Part shown: positions 43,929 to 55,718 of the stretch, one piece after another | Layout of the letters: the number at the start of each line of letters is the position of its first letter | Numbering within the stretch: position 1 is the first letter of the stretch | NCBI RefSeq assembly: GCF_010389155.1 | Contig: NC_057769.1 | Location: 5,208,735 to 5,272,734, forward strand | DNA: 64,000 nt | From: Erigeron canadensis | Lineage: Eukaryota > Streptophyta > Magnoliopsida > Asterales > Asteraceae | Reading direction: 5' to 3' | The notes under the pieces: model-generated | Told to the model about the DNA's origin: nothing | Databases searched by the model: none | The model's input: the letters and a program-made list of their open reading frames with translations, nothing else | Made by a program: the position numbers and the translations under genes

Positions 43929-46900
43929 ATGTCTAATGACCACCAACAGCTCGACGAAATGCCTAAGTTGATTCCAGCAGAAACTGCTACAATGCCGGTG
44001 TCTTTTGAGAAGTATTCCAAAAGGGTGTTACTGAAAACGATATTGGATCGTAGAGATAGCGGTTTGGGGTTGCTTGATCAGAGAGTTGTGGTTGGAGGAT
44101 GGGTTAAGTCTTCAAGAGAGATTAGGAAAGATCTTCCGCCTAAAACGACACAGCCACCGGTGCATGGTGATACTAAGGTGGATCCTGCTGGAGGAGGTGG
44201 TAAAGATGTGAGATGTGTTGAAGTTTTTCAGTCGCGAATTCCTTTTCTTCGAACGATTATAAAAGTGTTTGGTGGAAGCAATGCTAGTCATCAAACAAAG
44301 GAAAAACTTGACAGTATCTTGACAAAACCAACACCTCATACGGTTTCAATGTTGCAAATTAGTGATGGTTCTTCTGTGATCAGCCTTCAGGTAAAACCGT
44401 AAACGACACCTATTTCATACTTTATTTCTAATCTTTTGATGAGATTTTGTGTAATCAGTGACAAGATTATTAATTGTAGATCATGGTGGATTCTTCCATA
44501 GCTCCTTCGAGCCAACTCATGCCTGTCGGGACTTGTATACTAGCAGAAGGTGTTTTGCAGAAGCCTTCTATACAGGGGAAGCATGTAATCGAGCTTAAAG
44601 CTGAGAAATTGTTGCATATTGGGCTTGTTGATCAAGAAAGTTATCCTTTATCAAAGAAAAGTTTGCCTTTGGCTAGATTGAGAGATTGTGCTCATTTTAG
44701 ACCTCGAACAACCACGGTAGTATACTTGATCATCTTTCTTTGCATATTTCTCCTTTTTCTCCAGTTTTGAGGTGACAAATTGGGTGGGTCAGGTGGGCTG
44801 GGTTATGGGTCAAGGTGTTTCTTTTCAAAACTGACTTTTTTTTAAAAATATATATGGAGAAACGGGTTAGCTTGTTGATAATTTTTGTGAAAAGTACATC
44901 TTCTGTTTGAAATCAATTTATGCTATTTTATGCATCAAAACTACACATTCGATGATTTTTGGGAGATTTGACCCGTTTCCTCTTGCCTACTTTTTTGACT
45001 ATACAACATAAAATGATTTATGAGGTTGTATGCATTGATATTACACATTGGATGACTTTCAACCGATTCCCATTTTAGGTGACGACCAAGTTATAAGCAA
45101 ATGGTTTGAGTTCCATCTCTAATCAGACTAGGCATAACAAGCGTTTTTTTTATTTATAGGTGGCATCTGTTACGAGAGTACGTAGCGCTTTGCATCAAGC
45201 CAGTCTTCTATTTTTCCAAAACCAGGGATTTGTTCATGTGGAGGTGCCGGTTCTAACTGCCACAGATACTGAAGGATATTCCGAGAATTTCCAAGTTTTA
45301 ACATCAAACTTTTCCGCTAAAGAACCAAAAAGAGAAGAACCAGTGTCGATGGATGATACAGCGAATGTTAGTCTTGAAACAATAAAACAGTCAATTATCG
45401 AAAAAAGCAAGAAAGTTGAAGAACTTAAAAGAAGCGATAGCAATAAAGAAGCACTCGCTGCAGCTGTTCAAGATCTTCATAAAACGAATCAGTTGGCTGC
45501 AGAACTAGTAGCAAGGTCAAAGTCAAAATCAAAGTCAAAGTCAAAGTCTGAACATGTAAGAACAGACAATTTCTTTTCTAACCAGGCCTTTCTTACTACC
45601 TCCGGAAGTCTTCATCTCGAGAGCTGTGCATCAGCTCTTGGAAATGTATATGCATTCGGACCAAGGTTTCACGCAGATAAATCAGAATCTAAAAAGGAAT
45701 TAGCAGAAAGATGGATGATCGAAACTGAGATAGCATTTTCCGAACTTGAGGTTATATGATACATAGTTCGTACTTATACAAATATGATAATCTCATTTTC
45801 ATGTTCCATCGTTGTTTAAACTCATTTTTGTTACTTTCTCAGGATGTGATGACTTGTGCTGAAGACTTTTTGAAATTTGTATCTGACTGGGTTTCGGAAA
45901 ATTGTTTTGAAAACCTTTACTTTCTCACAAAAAGAGTTGACAAAACCATTGTTGATCGTATTCGTTCAATGGTATTAACGCCATTTGAAAAGATCACGTA
46001 TGCAACAGCTGTAGAAGTCTTAGAAAAGGTAACTTTAACATTTCGTATCGAGCAACGTTTTAGAGGAGGCAAACTGGGCAGGTCAAGTAATAGGTTTAAA
46101 CAAGTTCGGGTTTGAATGTGTAATTTGGTATATTGAAACAGGGTCATTTGGGTTTTAAACTCCCTTTGCCCAAAGTTCTTAAAAATACGATTGGTGTGTT
46201 TAATACGTTTATAAATGTTTTTTTTTAACAGTAATACGTTTATAAATGTTAGTATTACTTTACTAATGTTTTTTTCTTTAAGATAATGATATGGGGGGTT
46301 TTATCTATTGAATATATACTTTGGGCAGAGGCGGTACCAGGAAAAAATTCCAAAGGGGGCAAACTTAGAAAACTTATGAAAAATAAGTCTAAAAGGGCGC
46401 AAAATGTTAAAAACCTATAGAAAATTTTTAAAATTTTATGAAAAATTTAAAAATACATGACAAAATTTAAATTTGGAGGGGGGCATTGGACCCCCTTGCC
46501 CCCCCTTTAGTACCGCCCGTGCTTTGGGGCCTTTTTTGCTAATTTCTTATTTGCTTCTCCTATGATCCATGAGAGATACTTAATAACCTGAGTCAACCGA
46601 GTCAACCAATTCTTAAGTAAATGGGTCACAATTGTCACTTCTAAATGATATACTCGAATCAACCATTAGTATTGATTGTTTATTTCAGGTTAATGACAGA
46701 ACCTTTGACACCAAAATCCAATGGGGTGTGCCTCTTACAGAAGAACACGAAAGGTCTGATCGAAATGAACAGTTCTCTCTCTTGTGTCATATGCATTCAT
46801 GATTCTAAATTGTTGCACTCTTTCTTGATGTAGTTATCTGGTTGATGAGTTTTATAAGAAGCCTGTGATTATATATGATCATCCTAAAGAACTAAAGCCC

Positions 46901-47511
46901 TTCAATGCGCGGTTAAATGATGATGAGAAAACTGTTGCTACCTTTGATGTGATTGTACCAAAGGCAAGTTTTTGTCATTCTAAGAGGCATTATACCTCGT
47001 GAACACTTAAAGTATGTTAATGATCGTAAATCGCTATAAAACTTACTTTGCAGGTTGGGGCTCTGATAAGAGGCAGCCAGAAGGAAGAACGCCTAAACCA
47101 TTTAAGTAAAAGGTAGTATATTAAAACTAGCTGACTCTTTGCATGTGTAGGAAGTTTTTATTAAGCAACATAGTTAGACGTTGCAAAATGGGTGGGTTGG
47201 GTAACGGGTCATAACAGGCCAGGCCAACCAACAACATGCTTTATTTCTGTTTTTTAGTTTTGTAATATGGCTTAATTCGATTAGAAAACGATGGTAATCT
47301 AATTTATGCGTGAAATCTATGTTACAGAATCAAGGAACTAGGATTGAAAAAGGATCAATATGAATGGTATTTAGATCTTCGCAAGCAAGGAACAGTTAAG
47401 CATGCAGGGTTTAGTGTTATGTTTGATGTTATGGTCCTTTTTGCCACCGGACTCAACGATGTTCGAGATGCCGTCCCCTTCCCTCGACATCATGGAAAAC
47501 TCCATAACTAA
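43929..47511 (+). CDS. asparaginyl-tRNA synthetase paralogue (cytosolic, SYNC2-type), 637 aa
   Basis: Eight exons: 43929-44390, 44480-44716, 45160-45750, 45843-46028, 46689-46753, 46834-46963, 47054-47112, 47328-47511, in phase, ending TAA. The intron after exon 6 has a GC donor (AAG|GCAAGT). The N-terminal OB-fold anticodon-binding region (VVVGGWVKSSREIR) is followed by the class II core. Motif 1 lies near 234-272 (VRSALHQASLLFF..GFVHVEVPVLT). The core contains a WHEP-like helical insert (about 300-350) and a KS repeat (353-362). Motif 2 is GPRFHADKSESKKELAERWM, where AsnRS enzymes have FRAE. Motif 3 is GFSVMFDVMVLFATGL, where they have GLGFERM. So the ATP-contacting arginines are replaced by H404 and V611. 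The domain plan matches plant cytosolic AsnRS 2. Whether it charges tRNA-Asn is doubtful. Confidence 0.93.
45517..45546 (+). repeat. in-frame TCAAAG hexanucleotide repeat
   Basis: Five units of TCAAAG (one TCAAAA) encode alternating Ser-Lys at residues 353-362 of the AsnRS-like protein, directly after the WHEP-like helices. The repeat length is likely to vary between individuals, changing a charged linker. Confidence 0.85.
46326..46521. mobile_element. hAT-type MITE in AsnRS intron 4
   Basis: A 196-bp element with inverted ends CAGAGGCGGTACC and GTACCGCCCGTG, flanked by CTTTGGG at 46319-46325 and 46522-46528. CA..TG ends with a GGCGG core and a 7-8 bp duplication fit the hAT superfamily. It lies inside intron 4 and causes no coding change. 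Confidence 0.75.
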
Positions 47512-48969
47512 TCAAGTTCGAAACTTAAAATCGTATTGATATTGTCATGTACAGAGTCATGTTCAAGAAAGTTCAGTCTTGAATCTTCCTGTTTATATTA
47601 CATATATTTGTAAAAAGTTCAAGTGAAATAAGAAAGTGGTTTGATTTGTGAGATTTTCAGTTGTTGAAATAAGCAGTATTCTAATGTTATTCAGTCATGT
47701 ATGTTTAGTTAATATCCCATTATATTAGTTTTGTACAACAATTATAGGAATGCACCTAGTAAATATTCATCTTTGTTTGATTCCTAACAAGTCTATTGGG
47801 TATCCTAATACTGTAATAAGAATTTTTTTTTTTTTATTTATAAATAGTCTCATTTTGAACAATGCGATTAATTTCTAACCTCTCACTAATTTATAGCCTT
47901 TAGTGAGAGATAAAGTTTCAATAAATACTTAAAGAAAATTAATACACCTTAATCCTTATAGAGGAAAAATAAATTGTCACTAACTAAAAATTCTCACTAT
48001 ATAACTAAAAATTCTCTACCATTTTATTAAAAAAAATGCTAAATGAAACCCTTAGTGTTTCACTTAACGTGCATAAGAAGGTTATATAATTCTATATTAG
48101 ATGTTGGCCCCCTGATTTTTATGATAAGTGTACAACTAGTTAATGTATCTTAACGAAAGCCCTTAGGGCTTTTAACGAAAGCCCCTTAGGGCTTTGTTTA
48201 GCGAAACTCTTTTATTAATACCTTTTTGTTTTCCTTTCATAAATATCAACACTAATTTGTATTTTATAATAATAACAATTATTAATAATAATATGTAATT
48301 ATTTACATTTAATGGCAAAATAAGAATGTTTTCAAATCTTTTACATTTCATGATCAAACAAAAATGTTTTAGCAAATGAATTCAAGTTAGCCAGTGGACT
48401 TAGAGGTTCTGTTAGAAAATTTTCTAAAATATGACTTTGCATTAGAATTCGACGCGTGCCTTATTGAAAGATATAATAATGTTTTAAATAGTCTTAAAAA
48501 TAAAAGATAGTGATATGATATTTTTGTCTTTATTAATCAAATTTTTAACATATACGGAGTACTATCAATTATTAAAGAAATTCTAGAAAATCAGACAGAT
48601 CGAAGACGAAAAATAGAGAAAACATGTTAAGGAATTCCGTGAGTTACGCATTTATTCCCTGCTAAACATCCCCCCACTAATCCTCCATACAAACAGAATA
48701 GAATAAAGAATACCGACTTAATATAGTAAAATATTTGCCTTATATAATATTCATAACAAAATCTAAAAATGGTAATGAAAATAAAATCTAAATAACGCGT
48801 ATCAACATTAATTTCCATAACTAAAAAACAAGGTTCCCACGTTACAAAAACACCCACCATTATCACTAACAACTTTTCTCTTAAAAAAAAAAAAACCAAA
48901 AACATATATACCTATCTCCATCTCTACATATATCTCTCTGTCTCTAATTTAAAAACCAAAAAACAAAAA
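47512..48969. other. spacer between AsnRS and RABA5
   Basis: No gene. A short tandem duplication, AACGAAAGCCCTTAGGGCTT / AACGAAAGCCCCTTAGGGCTT, is centred at 48175. The leader of the RABA5 gene (48895-48969) is CT-rich. Confidence 0.5.
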
Positions 48970-51900
48970 ATGTCTGAAAATGCAGAAGAATCAGGAGGTG
49001 GAGGAGAAGAGTACTTATTCAAGATAGTTGTGATTGGAGATTCAGCAGTGGGTAAATCAAATTTACTGTCACGTTTCGCACGAGACGAATTCGACCTGCA
49101 TTCAAAGGCAACAATTGGTGTAGAGTTCCAAACTCAAACGGTTGAAATTGATGGTAAAGAAGTGAAAGCACAAGTATGGGATACTGCTGGTCAAGAACGT
49201 TTTCGTGCAGTAACTTCTGCTTATTACCGTGGTGCTGTTGGTGCTCTCATTGTTTATGACATTAGTAGACGTACTACTTTTGATAGTATTAAAAGATGGC
49301 TTGGTGAACTTAACAGTAAGTTTTTCTCCCTTTTTTACCTTTTCTTGTTTTCTTTTGTTTTTGTTATATTGATAAATCATTTTGTATTTGTTTGATTTAC
49401 TAGATTTGTTTGGTAGTAGATTAGCAAATGTGGTAGGTCTGTCTCTTGCAAACTACTAATTACTAATTCGCTGTTCAAAAAAGAAATAAATTATTTTTTT
49501 CCCGAGGTTTGGTCCATTTTGATAATTATATGCAGGATTTTGCTAACCAGTGTCCCGGGCATAATTATATAGTATTAAACTTTGGTCTCATTATACTAAA
49601 GATATATTTTGTTATCATCGTTTTCAACATGATAGGCCATCTTATAAGAAAGAAAATGGATTGTGTCCATTTTCTAAATTCAGATACTATATCATGTACC
49701 CAAAACTTTTTTCCCGGCATCATTTTTACTCTATATTAGTGAGTTTCAAAACTTATCATAAAAATTTACATACTGATTTACATTATTTTAATAAAAAAAT
49801 CTGTGTGCAATGTGAATGGAGATCTGGAACATGTTACTACTTCATTGAAAATAGTATAACTTAGTGGTTTAGATCCATTTTATATGGGAAATGTAGTGTA
49901 TGAAATTGAAAAACTTTGATTCGAACCAATGGAGCTATATATGTTGGGCCTCAAACGGTGGCATGGGCTGGGTTCGGGTTTTCATAAAATCAATCTTTCA
50001 AATAGTAACATGTTTGAACTTTGAAGTATGTCATGGAATTAGAACATTGATTATTATTGTTTAATCTTTCCTATCTTGTAAACACAACATTTATTTAGTT
50101 CGGTTTGTTTGAGGTGGGAATTAAATTACATTCAAGACTGACAAGGAAGACCATAAACTTTTGTTGTTGGGTCCATATCCACCTTGAGTGGTACTGTAGT
50201 AGTAAAGCCATTTCATAAAGTTTGATTTTGAGTCAAACAGTAAGTTCATATGCAAAAATTAATTGGTTTTCCATTGACTTTCCTGGCTATGTTTGACCAA
50301 AATCTTTTTTTTTTTCCGGTAAAAGTCCGTCACCCCTGGTTAGACTTTTATATAAAAAAGACAGAGTGCTAAATCGACTAATACAACCACACACCTAGTG
50401 CATAATCCAAGTAAACAGAGTGCTAAATCGACTTTCCTGGCTATGTTTGACCAAAATCTTTTTTTTTTTTTCCAGTAAAAGTCCGTCATCCCTGGTTAGA
50501 ATTTTATATAAAAAAGAAAGAGTGCTAAATCGACTAATACAACCACACACCTAGTGCATAATCCAAGTAAACAGGGGTACAACCCACCCCTTGGACAACA
50601 AAAACTTGAAAAGAAATTACAAGCTAATTAATTAAAGAAAATGGGAGATCCCAAGCTGTAAGGAACCGCTCCACTCTTCTGGTCTTCTTGAACCGACAAG
50701 TCAATAGCTTCATCCTAACCATGTTGATGATACTTCCAATAATTTCTTGCTTGCAGCTCTTCTTCTTGGAAAACAACCTCCGATTACGCTCTTGCCAAAT
50801 ATAATAAATACTAGCTGATAGAAGAAGCTTAGCTGTAACACTCTTTACTGATTTCGACTTTGTTTGACCAAAATCTTTCAAATATTCTGCAGTCTCTTTT
50901 ACTTCAGTATTGCTTTAAAGTTTAAACCAATTTCAGTATACAGAACCGTGCTTCGTTCATTATATATTAACAAATTTGCTTTGAATGCATTATAAGAAAC
51001 AGCAGCTTGATATAACACATTCTATGTTACCTTTGGGCATTAATTTGCATAACTTTGAGTTTCGTTTAGTTATACTATAAGGGTAGTTTGAATAACGGGT
51101 GATATAGACCAAGGCCCTTGGCATTCTGAGGGCCGAGTACATAAGCCTTTATATGCACATTTCCTTCATTTTTTTGGTTTTCTACAGAAACTTGTTGTGT
51201 TAGTCAAACCATCTGATATTCGAGCTGCAATAAGTCACCTCAGGCAGTTAATAAAATTTAGCATTTTTTTTTCTTTTGCGGTGTGTATTTGGTTTGATAA
51301 ACTATACATATAACCTTGCATGATAAACTCAGTAATATAGTCAATTGTTAGCATTTTAGAAGCTATGGTTTAGAAATCTGAAGCATTCATCCACATTCAA
51401 AGATGAAGATTATTTATGTGAAATTAATTGCTGGAAAAATTAGGTTTCAAGTTCCAACTGCCGCATTAAGCATATTTATATCTTTGCAATTTTGCGTCAC
51501 GTTTTGTTGGATTATTTAAGAACTGGTCCATATGTGATCATAGAGAATTAAACTAAGAGCTAATCAGTCTAGTTGGTTGAAAGTGACCAAAGTATATCTA
51601 AATGTCTACAATCATTTTAATAGGTTTTTTTGCAACATATGTGGGGGTCAACCCAACCTGACCCAACCCAACCCGTTTTTTATTTGTGTTTAAAAGAAAC
51701 CCTTTTGTTAATTTATGTTTGCAGCCCACTGCGATACTGCAATGGCAACAATGTTGGTAGGGAACAAGAGTGATTTGGAGAACATAAGGGATGTAAGCGT
51801 TGAAGAGGGTAAAAGTCTTGCAGAGGAAGAAGGGCTTTTCTTCATAGAAACGTCGGCACTTGATTCAACAAATGTTACAACAGCTTTTGAGATCGTCATT

Positions 51901-52029
51901 CGGGCTATTTATGACAATATGAAAAAGAAAGTCCTAAACTCGGATTCCTACAAGTCTGAAGTGGATTCAAATCGTGTAAGCCTAATTAAAGATGGTAACA
52001 CAAAACAAAGCTATTGTTGTTCCAGATAA
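48970..52029 (+). CDS. Rab GTPase, RABA5 subclass (Rab11-like), 216 aa
   Basis: Two exons, 48970-49315 and 51725-52029, split by a 2.4-kb intron and joined as LN-T-HCDT. All G-boxes are intact: GDSAVGKS (23-30, P-loop), T48 in TIGVEF (switch I), WDTAGQE (70-76, switch II), NKSD (129-132) and ETSAL (157-161, guanine contact). The catalytic Gln is Q75. The C-terminus CCSR (213-216) carries the dicysteine geranylgeranylation site. The effector region [20 protein letters not shown] and the tail [10 protein letters not shown] are typical of plant RABA5, which acts in trans-Golgi, endosome and plasma-membrane trafficking. The intron contains a truncated LINE and a duplicated segment. The gene looks functional. 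Confidence 0.95.
49435..49492 (+). mobile_element. SINE 3'-end fragment
   Basis: ACTACTAATTACTAATTCGC followed by TGTTCAAAAAAG closely resembles the 3' end of the SINE at 35325-35530 (CTAACTACTAACTCG then TTGTTCAAAA). The head is missing. Confidence 0.45.
50276..50575. repeat. tandem duplication (about 154-bp unit) in RABA5 intron
   Basis: The segment starting GACTTTCCTGGCTATG and running through a T tract and GTGCATAATCCAAGTAAACAG occurs twice with a 154-bp period (50276 and 50430). Each unit joins genomic flank to the 3' end of a minus-strand LINE. The junction repeats AGTGCTAAATCGACT, with GACT shared by both sources. Confidence 0.85.
50462..50861 (-). mobile_element. 5'-truncated LINE (ORF2 C-terminus) with target duplication
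   Basis: On the minus strand an open frame reads [20 protein letters not shown], then [13 protein letters not shown], the C-terminal zf-RVT-like region of plant L1 ORF2. It ends in a poly-A tail seen as T's at about 50460-50471. GTTTGACCAAAATCTTT flanks it at 50445-50461 and 50862-50878, a perfect 17-bp target duplication. It lies in the RABA5 intron, antisense to the gene. Confidence 0.85.
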
Positions 52030-53539
52030 CTTTTTTTTTTTATATATACTTTGGATCATCAGTACTACTCTCCTTCAAACACACTGGGTCTGGTTTATTA
52101 CTGCTAGGCCCTAGCTTGTTAAATAATCATTCTCGGATGCTTTTTGGTCATCTTGTTTGATTACCTTAATTATTTGAAACTCTATATTTCAGTTTCCTTA
52201 AGTATCTGGAACCTTTTTGTGAATTTGATATTTCATCAAGATCTTCGCCTTATATACATCATGGTATCAATAATGTTACAGGTATATGCTAGGCTTATAG
52301 CACATCGTGGATCTGGGACGGCGTTATCTACAACTTGGAACATGTTAATATATAACTTTTGCTGAAAATGAAATTAATCAAATGGGTCAAAAGTTAGACC
52401 AAGGTCTATTTCGATGCTTAATACATCATCAATCTGATTTACAAAAATTACATAAATAGTAGTGGTATAATTCTTGATTACATCTAATAACTTATTTGGT
52501 TAAAAGAATTTTATACAAGTGCTTAAGAAAGTGTTGCCATATCAACCATACATGGTCATTCTAGCCTACATTGAATAATTACACTAAATCCATTTTGACC
52601 CGTCATTTAACCTGAGACCTTTAAGGCAAAAAAAAGCTCTCACCTTTCTTTAAATCACTAGACCAAAAGCTCATTAGCAATTTTAGACCCATTATCTAAA
52701 CTGAACAGGCTGCCCTTCCAAAATCATTACAAACGATACATGAGTTTCATAGTAGATTCCTACCACTCTAAACCTAGCAAGGCACACATGATCGATGTTT
52801 GGTTATTTTATGCCAAGATGACATAAAGTCATGGCTTCGTATGCCATGCTCAAATGTCCAGCCTTGATCATTAGTTTATATATACTAGCAAAGTAGCAAG
52901 GGACAAGGGTACATTAATGTCAAATAAATTAAAGATTTATGGGCATTGGTTTTGACCATAATTGTATTCATTGAGATGTTCATTTAACACCAAGGGCACA
53001 TTGCACATGGAAAGTGACAGACTTAATTAGATGTTACACTTGCACTTATTTTATTCGGTAACCCTGTGATCGATGGAGTGGTAAAAAAAAGTAACATAAG
53101 CTTCTTTATTGAAGCTGTACCAATTTTTATTTTTGGAGGGTTTTGCTAACTATTTGACATAAGTAGAAGTTGATCTTTGGTCATTTACAATCACATATGG
53201 AAATTTCGGTTCATAAAGTTGATTGTAAGGAATGTGACTAATGTACTAGTTAATTAATCAGGGTTGAACGGTAGGTTAACATTTAAAAGACACACACAAT
53301 AATATGATAAGAAATTAAGAATACATGTTACATGGATCATTTAGTTCCTTTATTTGCCTTGTAACTTGAAACATAAGTACTATTCATGTGACATATGATA
53401 CTCCCCTGATTTAACTTAAACTTTATTAAGAAGGACAACTACATATAATACATATGTCAAACATATTTGCAAGTGTTTATAATGCAACTATAACCTACAA
53501 TTTAGACTTTGATGGGTCATCATACATACGATAGAAAAC

Positions 53540-53677
53540 CAAATGATGGTCTAATGGAAGGAAAATTGTTTCCGCACAAGAAGTTTCAGGTTCGAGTCTA
53601 TCCTAGACATCTTTGCGAGTAATTATCGAATAATTCAAAGTTTCAGATCTACCAAAAAAAAAAAGAAAAAAAAAAGA
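53540..53677 (+). mobile_element. tRNA-derived SINE
   Basis: The A-box region TGGTCTAATGGAAGG starts at 53547. The B box GGTTCGAGTC is at 53589-53598. A bipartite A tail runs from 53654 to 53675. The overall length of about 140 bp fits a short plant SINE. Target duplications were not identified. Confidence 0.6.
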
Positions 53678-54422
53678 GAGAAATATAGAAGAAGGTGTGA
53701 GTAGCACGCTGCCAAGCTTAGTCTAGGAAGGATATAATTTGAGCATCGATCCATCCATCTTTGTGTATAACCTTTGTTAGACATGTGGTACAAATATTGG
53801 TTAGGTGTGGCCTTCTTTATGATTGTAGGCATTGGATTCTTATTAGGACATTTTTGGTTGGTGGTATATCAAATCCATCTTTCTAATTTGAGATAAAGCA
53901 AGTCTTGCTACTAAAAAGGTTAATCACATCCTTAATAATATGATTAACAAACATGCATAAATTTTGTTTGTAATTTAAACATAAAGTTGTAACAAATTAC
54001 AAATGTAATTAAATTGGTCATTGTTGTTCTGTCATTACTTGTTCTGTTATTTTTACTAATTCTTGTTGTATCACATTGGCTCCATCTTATAAGCTTATTC
54101 ACTTGCTAGACTAGATAGATAATCTAACAAGCCTATTCATATATCAGTGCTGCTTGACCACATACTTGTGATAATTCAAATTTTAGTATAACAATACAAA
54201 ATCATGTCAAAGACCTGCTTTCAAGTTTCACATATAATTTGAATTTTAACATATACTACAAACTAATGTATTGTTAAGTTAACCCACACATACACGCTTA
54301 TAATGTGTGTTCAATAAATTGGCCACTGAGATGGGTGAGGTACGTACGTATTGGGACCCCAGTAGTCCTTGAATCCTTTGACCATATTATCATCAAAATA
54401 TGATCTTGGGACTTTTAAAAAA

Positions 54423-54440
54423 CACTACTAGAAACATGGT
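54423..54440. mobile_element. CACTA (En/Spm) terminus
   Basis: CACTACTAGAAACATGG matches the CACTACWAGAAA consensus of plant CACTA terminal repeats. The opposite terminus was not found, so this may be a solo or truncated end. Confidence 0.4.
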
Positions 54441-54489
54441 ATAAATGTACGTATAAACAATCATGAACCTTTAGGTAATTAAATTCATG

Positions 54490-54558
54490 CCACCATCGCT
54501 ATCGTCATCGTCGCCCCCGCCAACACCAGACCGTCGCATCGCACGGGTATGCCTCTAG
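54490..54558 (+). mobile_element. Helitron-like 3' end
   Basis: An ACC/CGT-rich tract leads to CCGTCGCATCGCACGGGTAT and GCCTCTAG|T. The CCGT...ACGG mini-hairpin, short spacer and CTAG|T fit a Helitron 3' terminus. The 5' end is not resolved. Confidence 0.45.
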
Positions 54559-55718
54559 TTTATAACAAAACCACCAAAATAAAGTCTAGAACATATATTT
54601 TAGTTATTTATACTAGTAAAACACTTTGTTAAGCAATCGGGTTTGATTTTAAGTGATTTTACTTTAGAAAGTCAATTACTTTGTTTGACAAGAGACTTTT
54701 AGCTAACGTAAAACTTGTATAGTAGTTGTATGTAGGATTAAAAGAAAAGTCTCAATTCTAGCTCCTACTCTAGTATCACAACTCCTGCCTAAACTACTTT
54801 TGACAAACAAAGATGTTTAGAATTTACGGTTTGTTCACTATGATATTTACAATTGTTTGGTTGATAGATCACTTCAAATATTGTTAATTCAGATAATCAG
54901 ATCCTCCAATTTTGAAAGTCATAATTAACATTGTATCATTTTGCTACTAACTTTTTTCAATGTTTCCTTAACTAATGGCGACTCATTCTTCTTTTTCTAA
55001 TCATGCATGTCTAACCCATCATGTACATACAAACATAAACTAATCATACTTCCATAGTTCCATCCTCGTTTAAGTCAACTAATATTGTTAGATCTTAAAA
55101 TAATATATACTAATATGAATATATACAATAATCATTCTTATACACATAACAATGATTCATTTTAGTCCTAATATTAATGATAGCGTGTGTTGGTAATGGC
55201 CAAAGAGTGACACATTTTCATACTCGTATATTTTAATCACATTTGTATCTATACAAGTGTATCCCATATATGTTATTTAGATTCACGACCTCTTACTTAA
55301 TTATACTTGTATATTTTGTTTTTAAAACTGCGACTTTTGAATCACATTCAACTCACCATACAATGATGAGTATCCACAAGTGTAAACTACATTGTCTTAG
55401 ACGGTTCTGCACTATCACAAAGTAACCCTCTTAGAAAAAATCCCACATGTATGTCAACTCTAAGGTTCGAATCCACGACTTGTAAGTTATAAAACTGCAA
55501 GTGCATCTGTTTGACCTCTAACTAACTTATATAGTTGTATCTTGAATAGTTGAATGCAAATAGGTCAAAGACCATTTATCATAAAACACATGATAATATA
55601 ATCAATGTTACACTTAAATATAAAATGTAGTTCATGGTAATCTCATAAACTCAAACCGAGTGAATGGATAGACAATAATATAACCCAATAATGTTTGATT
55701 GTTACATTCATCTTATAA

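Larger units (their letters stand above)
52030..55718. other. gene-free spacer
   Basis: No gene. It contains the SINE at 53540, a CACTA-type terminus at 54423 and a Helitron-like 3' end at 54558, listed separately. The rest is AT-rich. Confidence 0.4.

Noticed and set aside
55455..55480. GGTTCGAATCC resembling a tRNA B box
   Set aside because: No A box at the right distance and no A tail, so too weak for a SINE or tRNA call.
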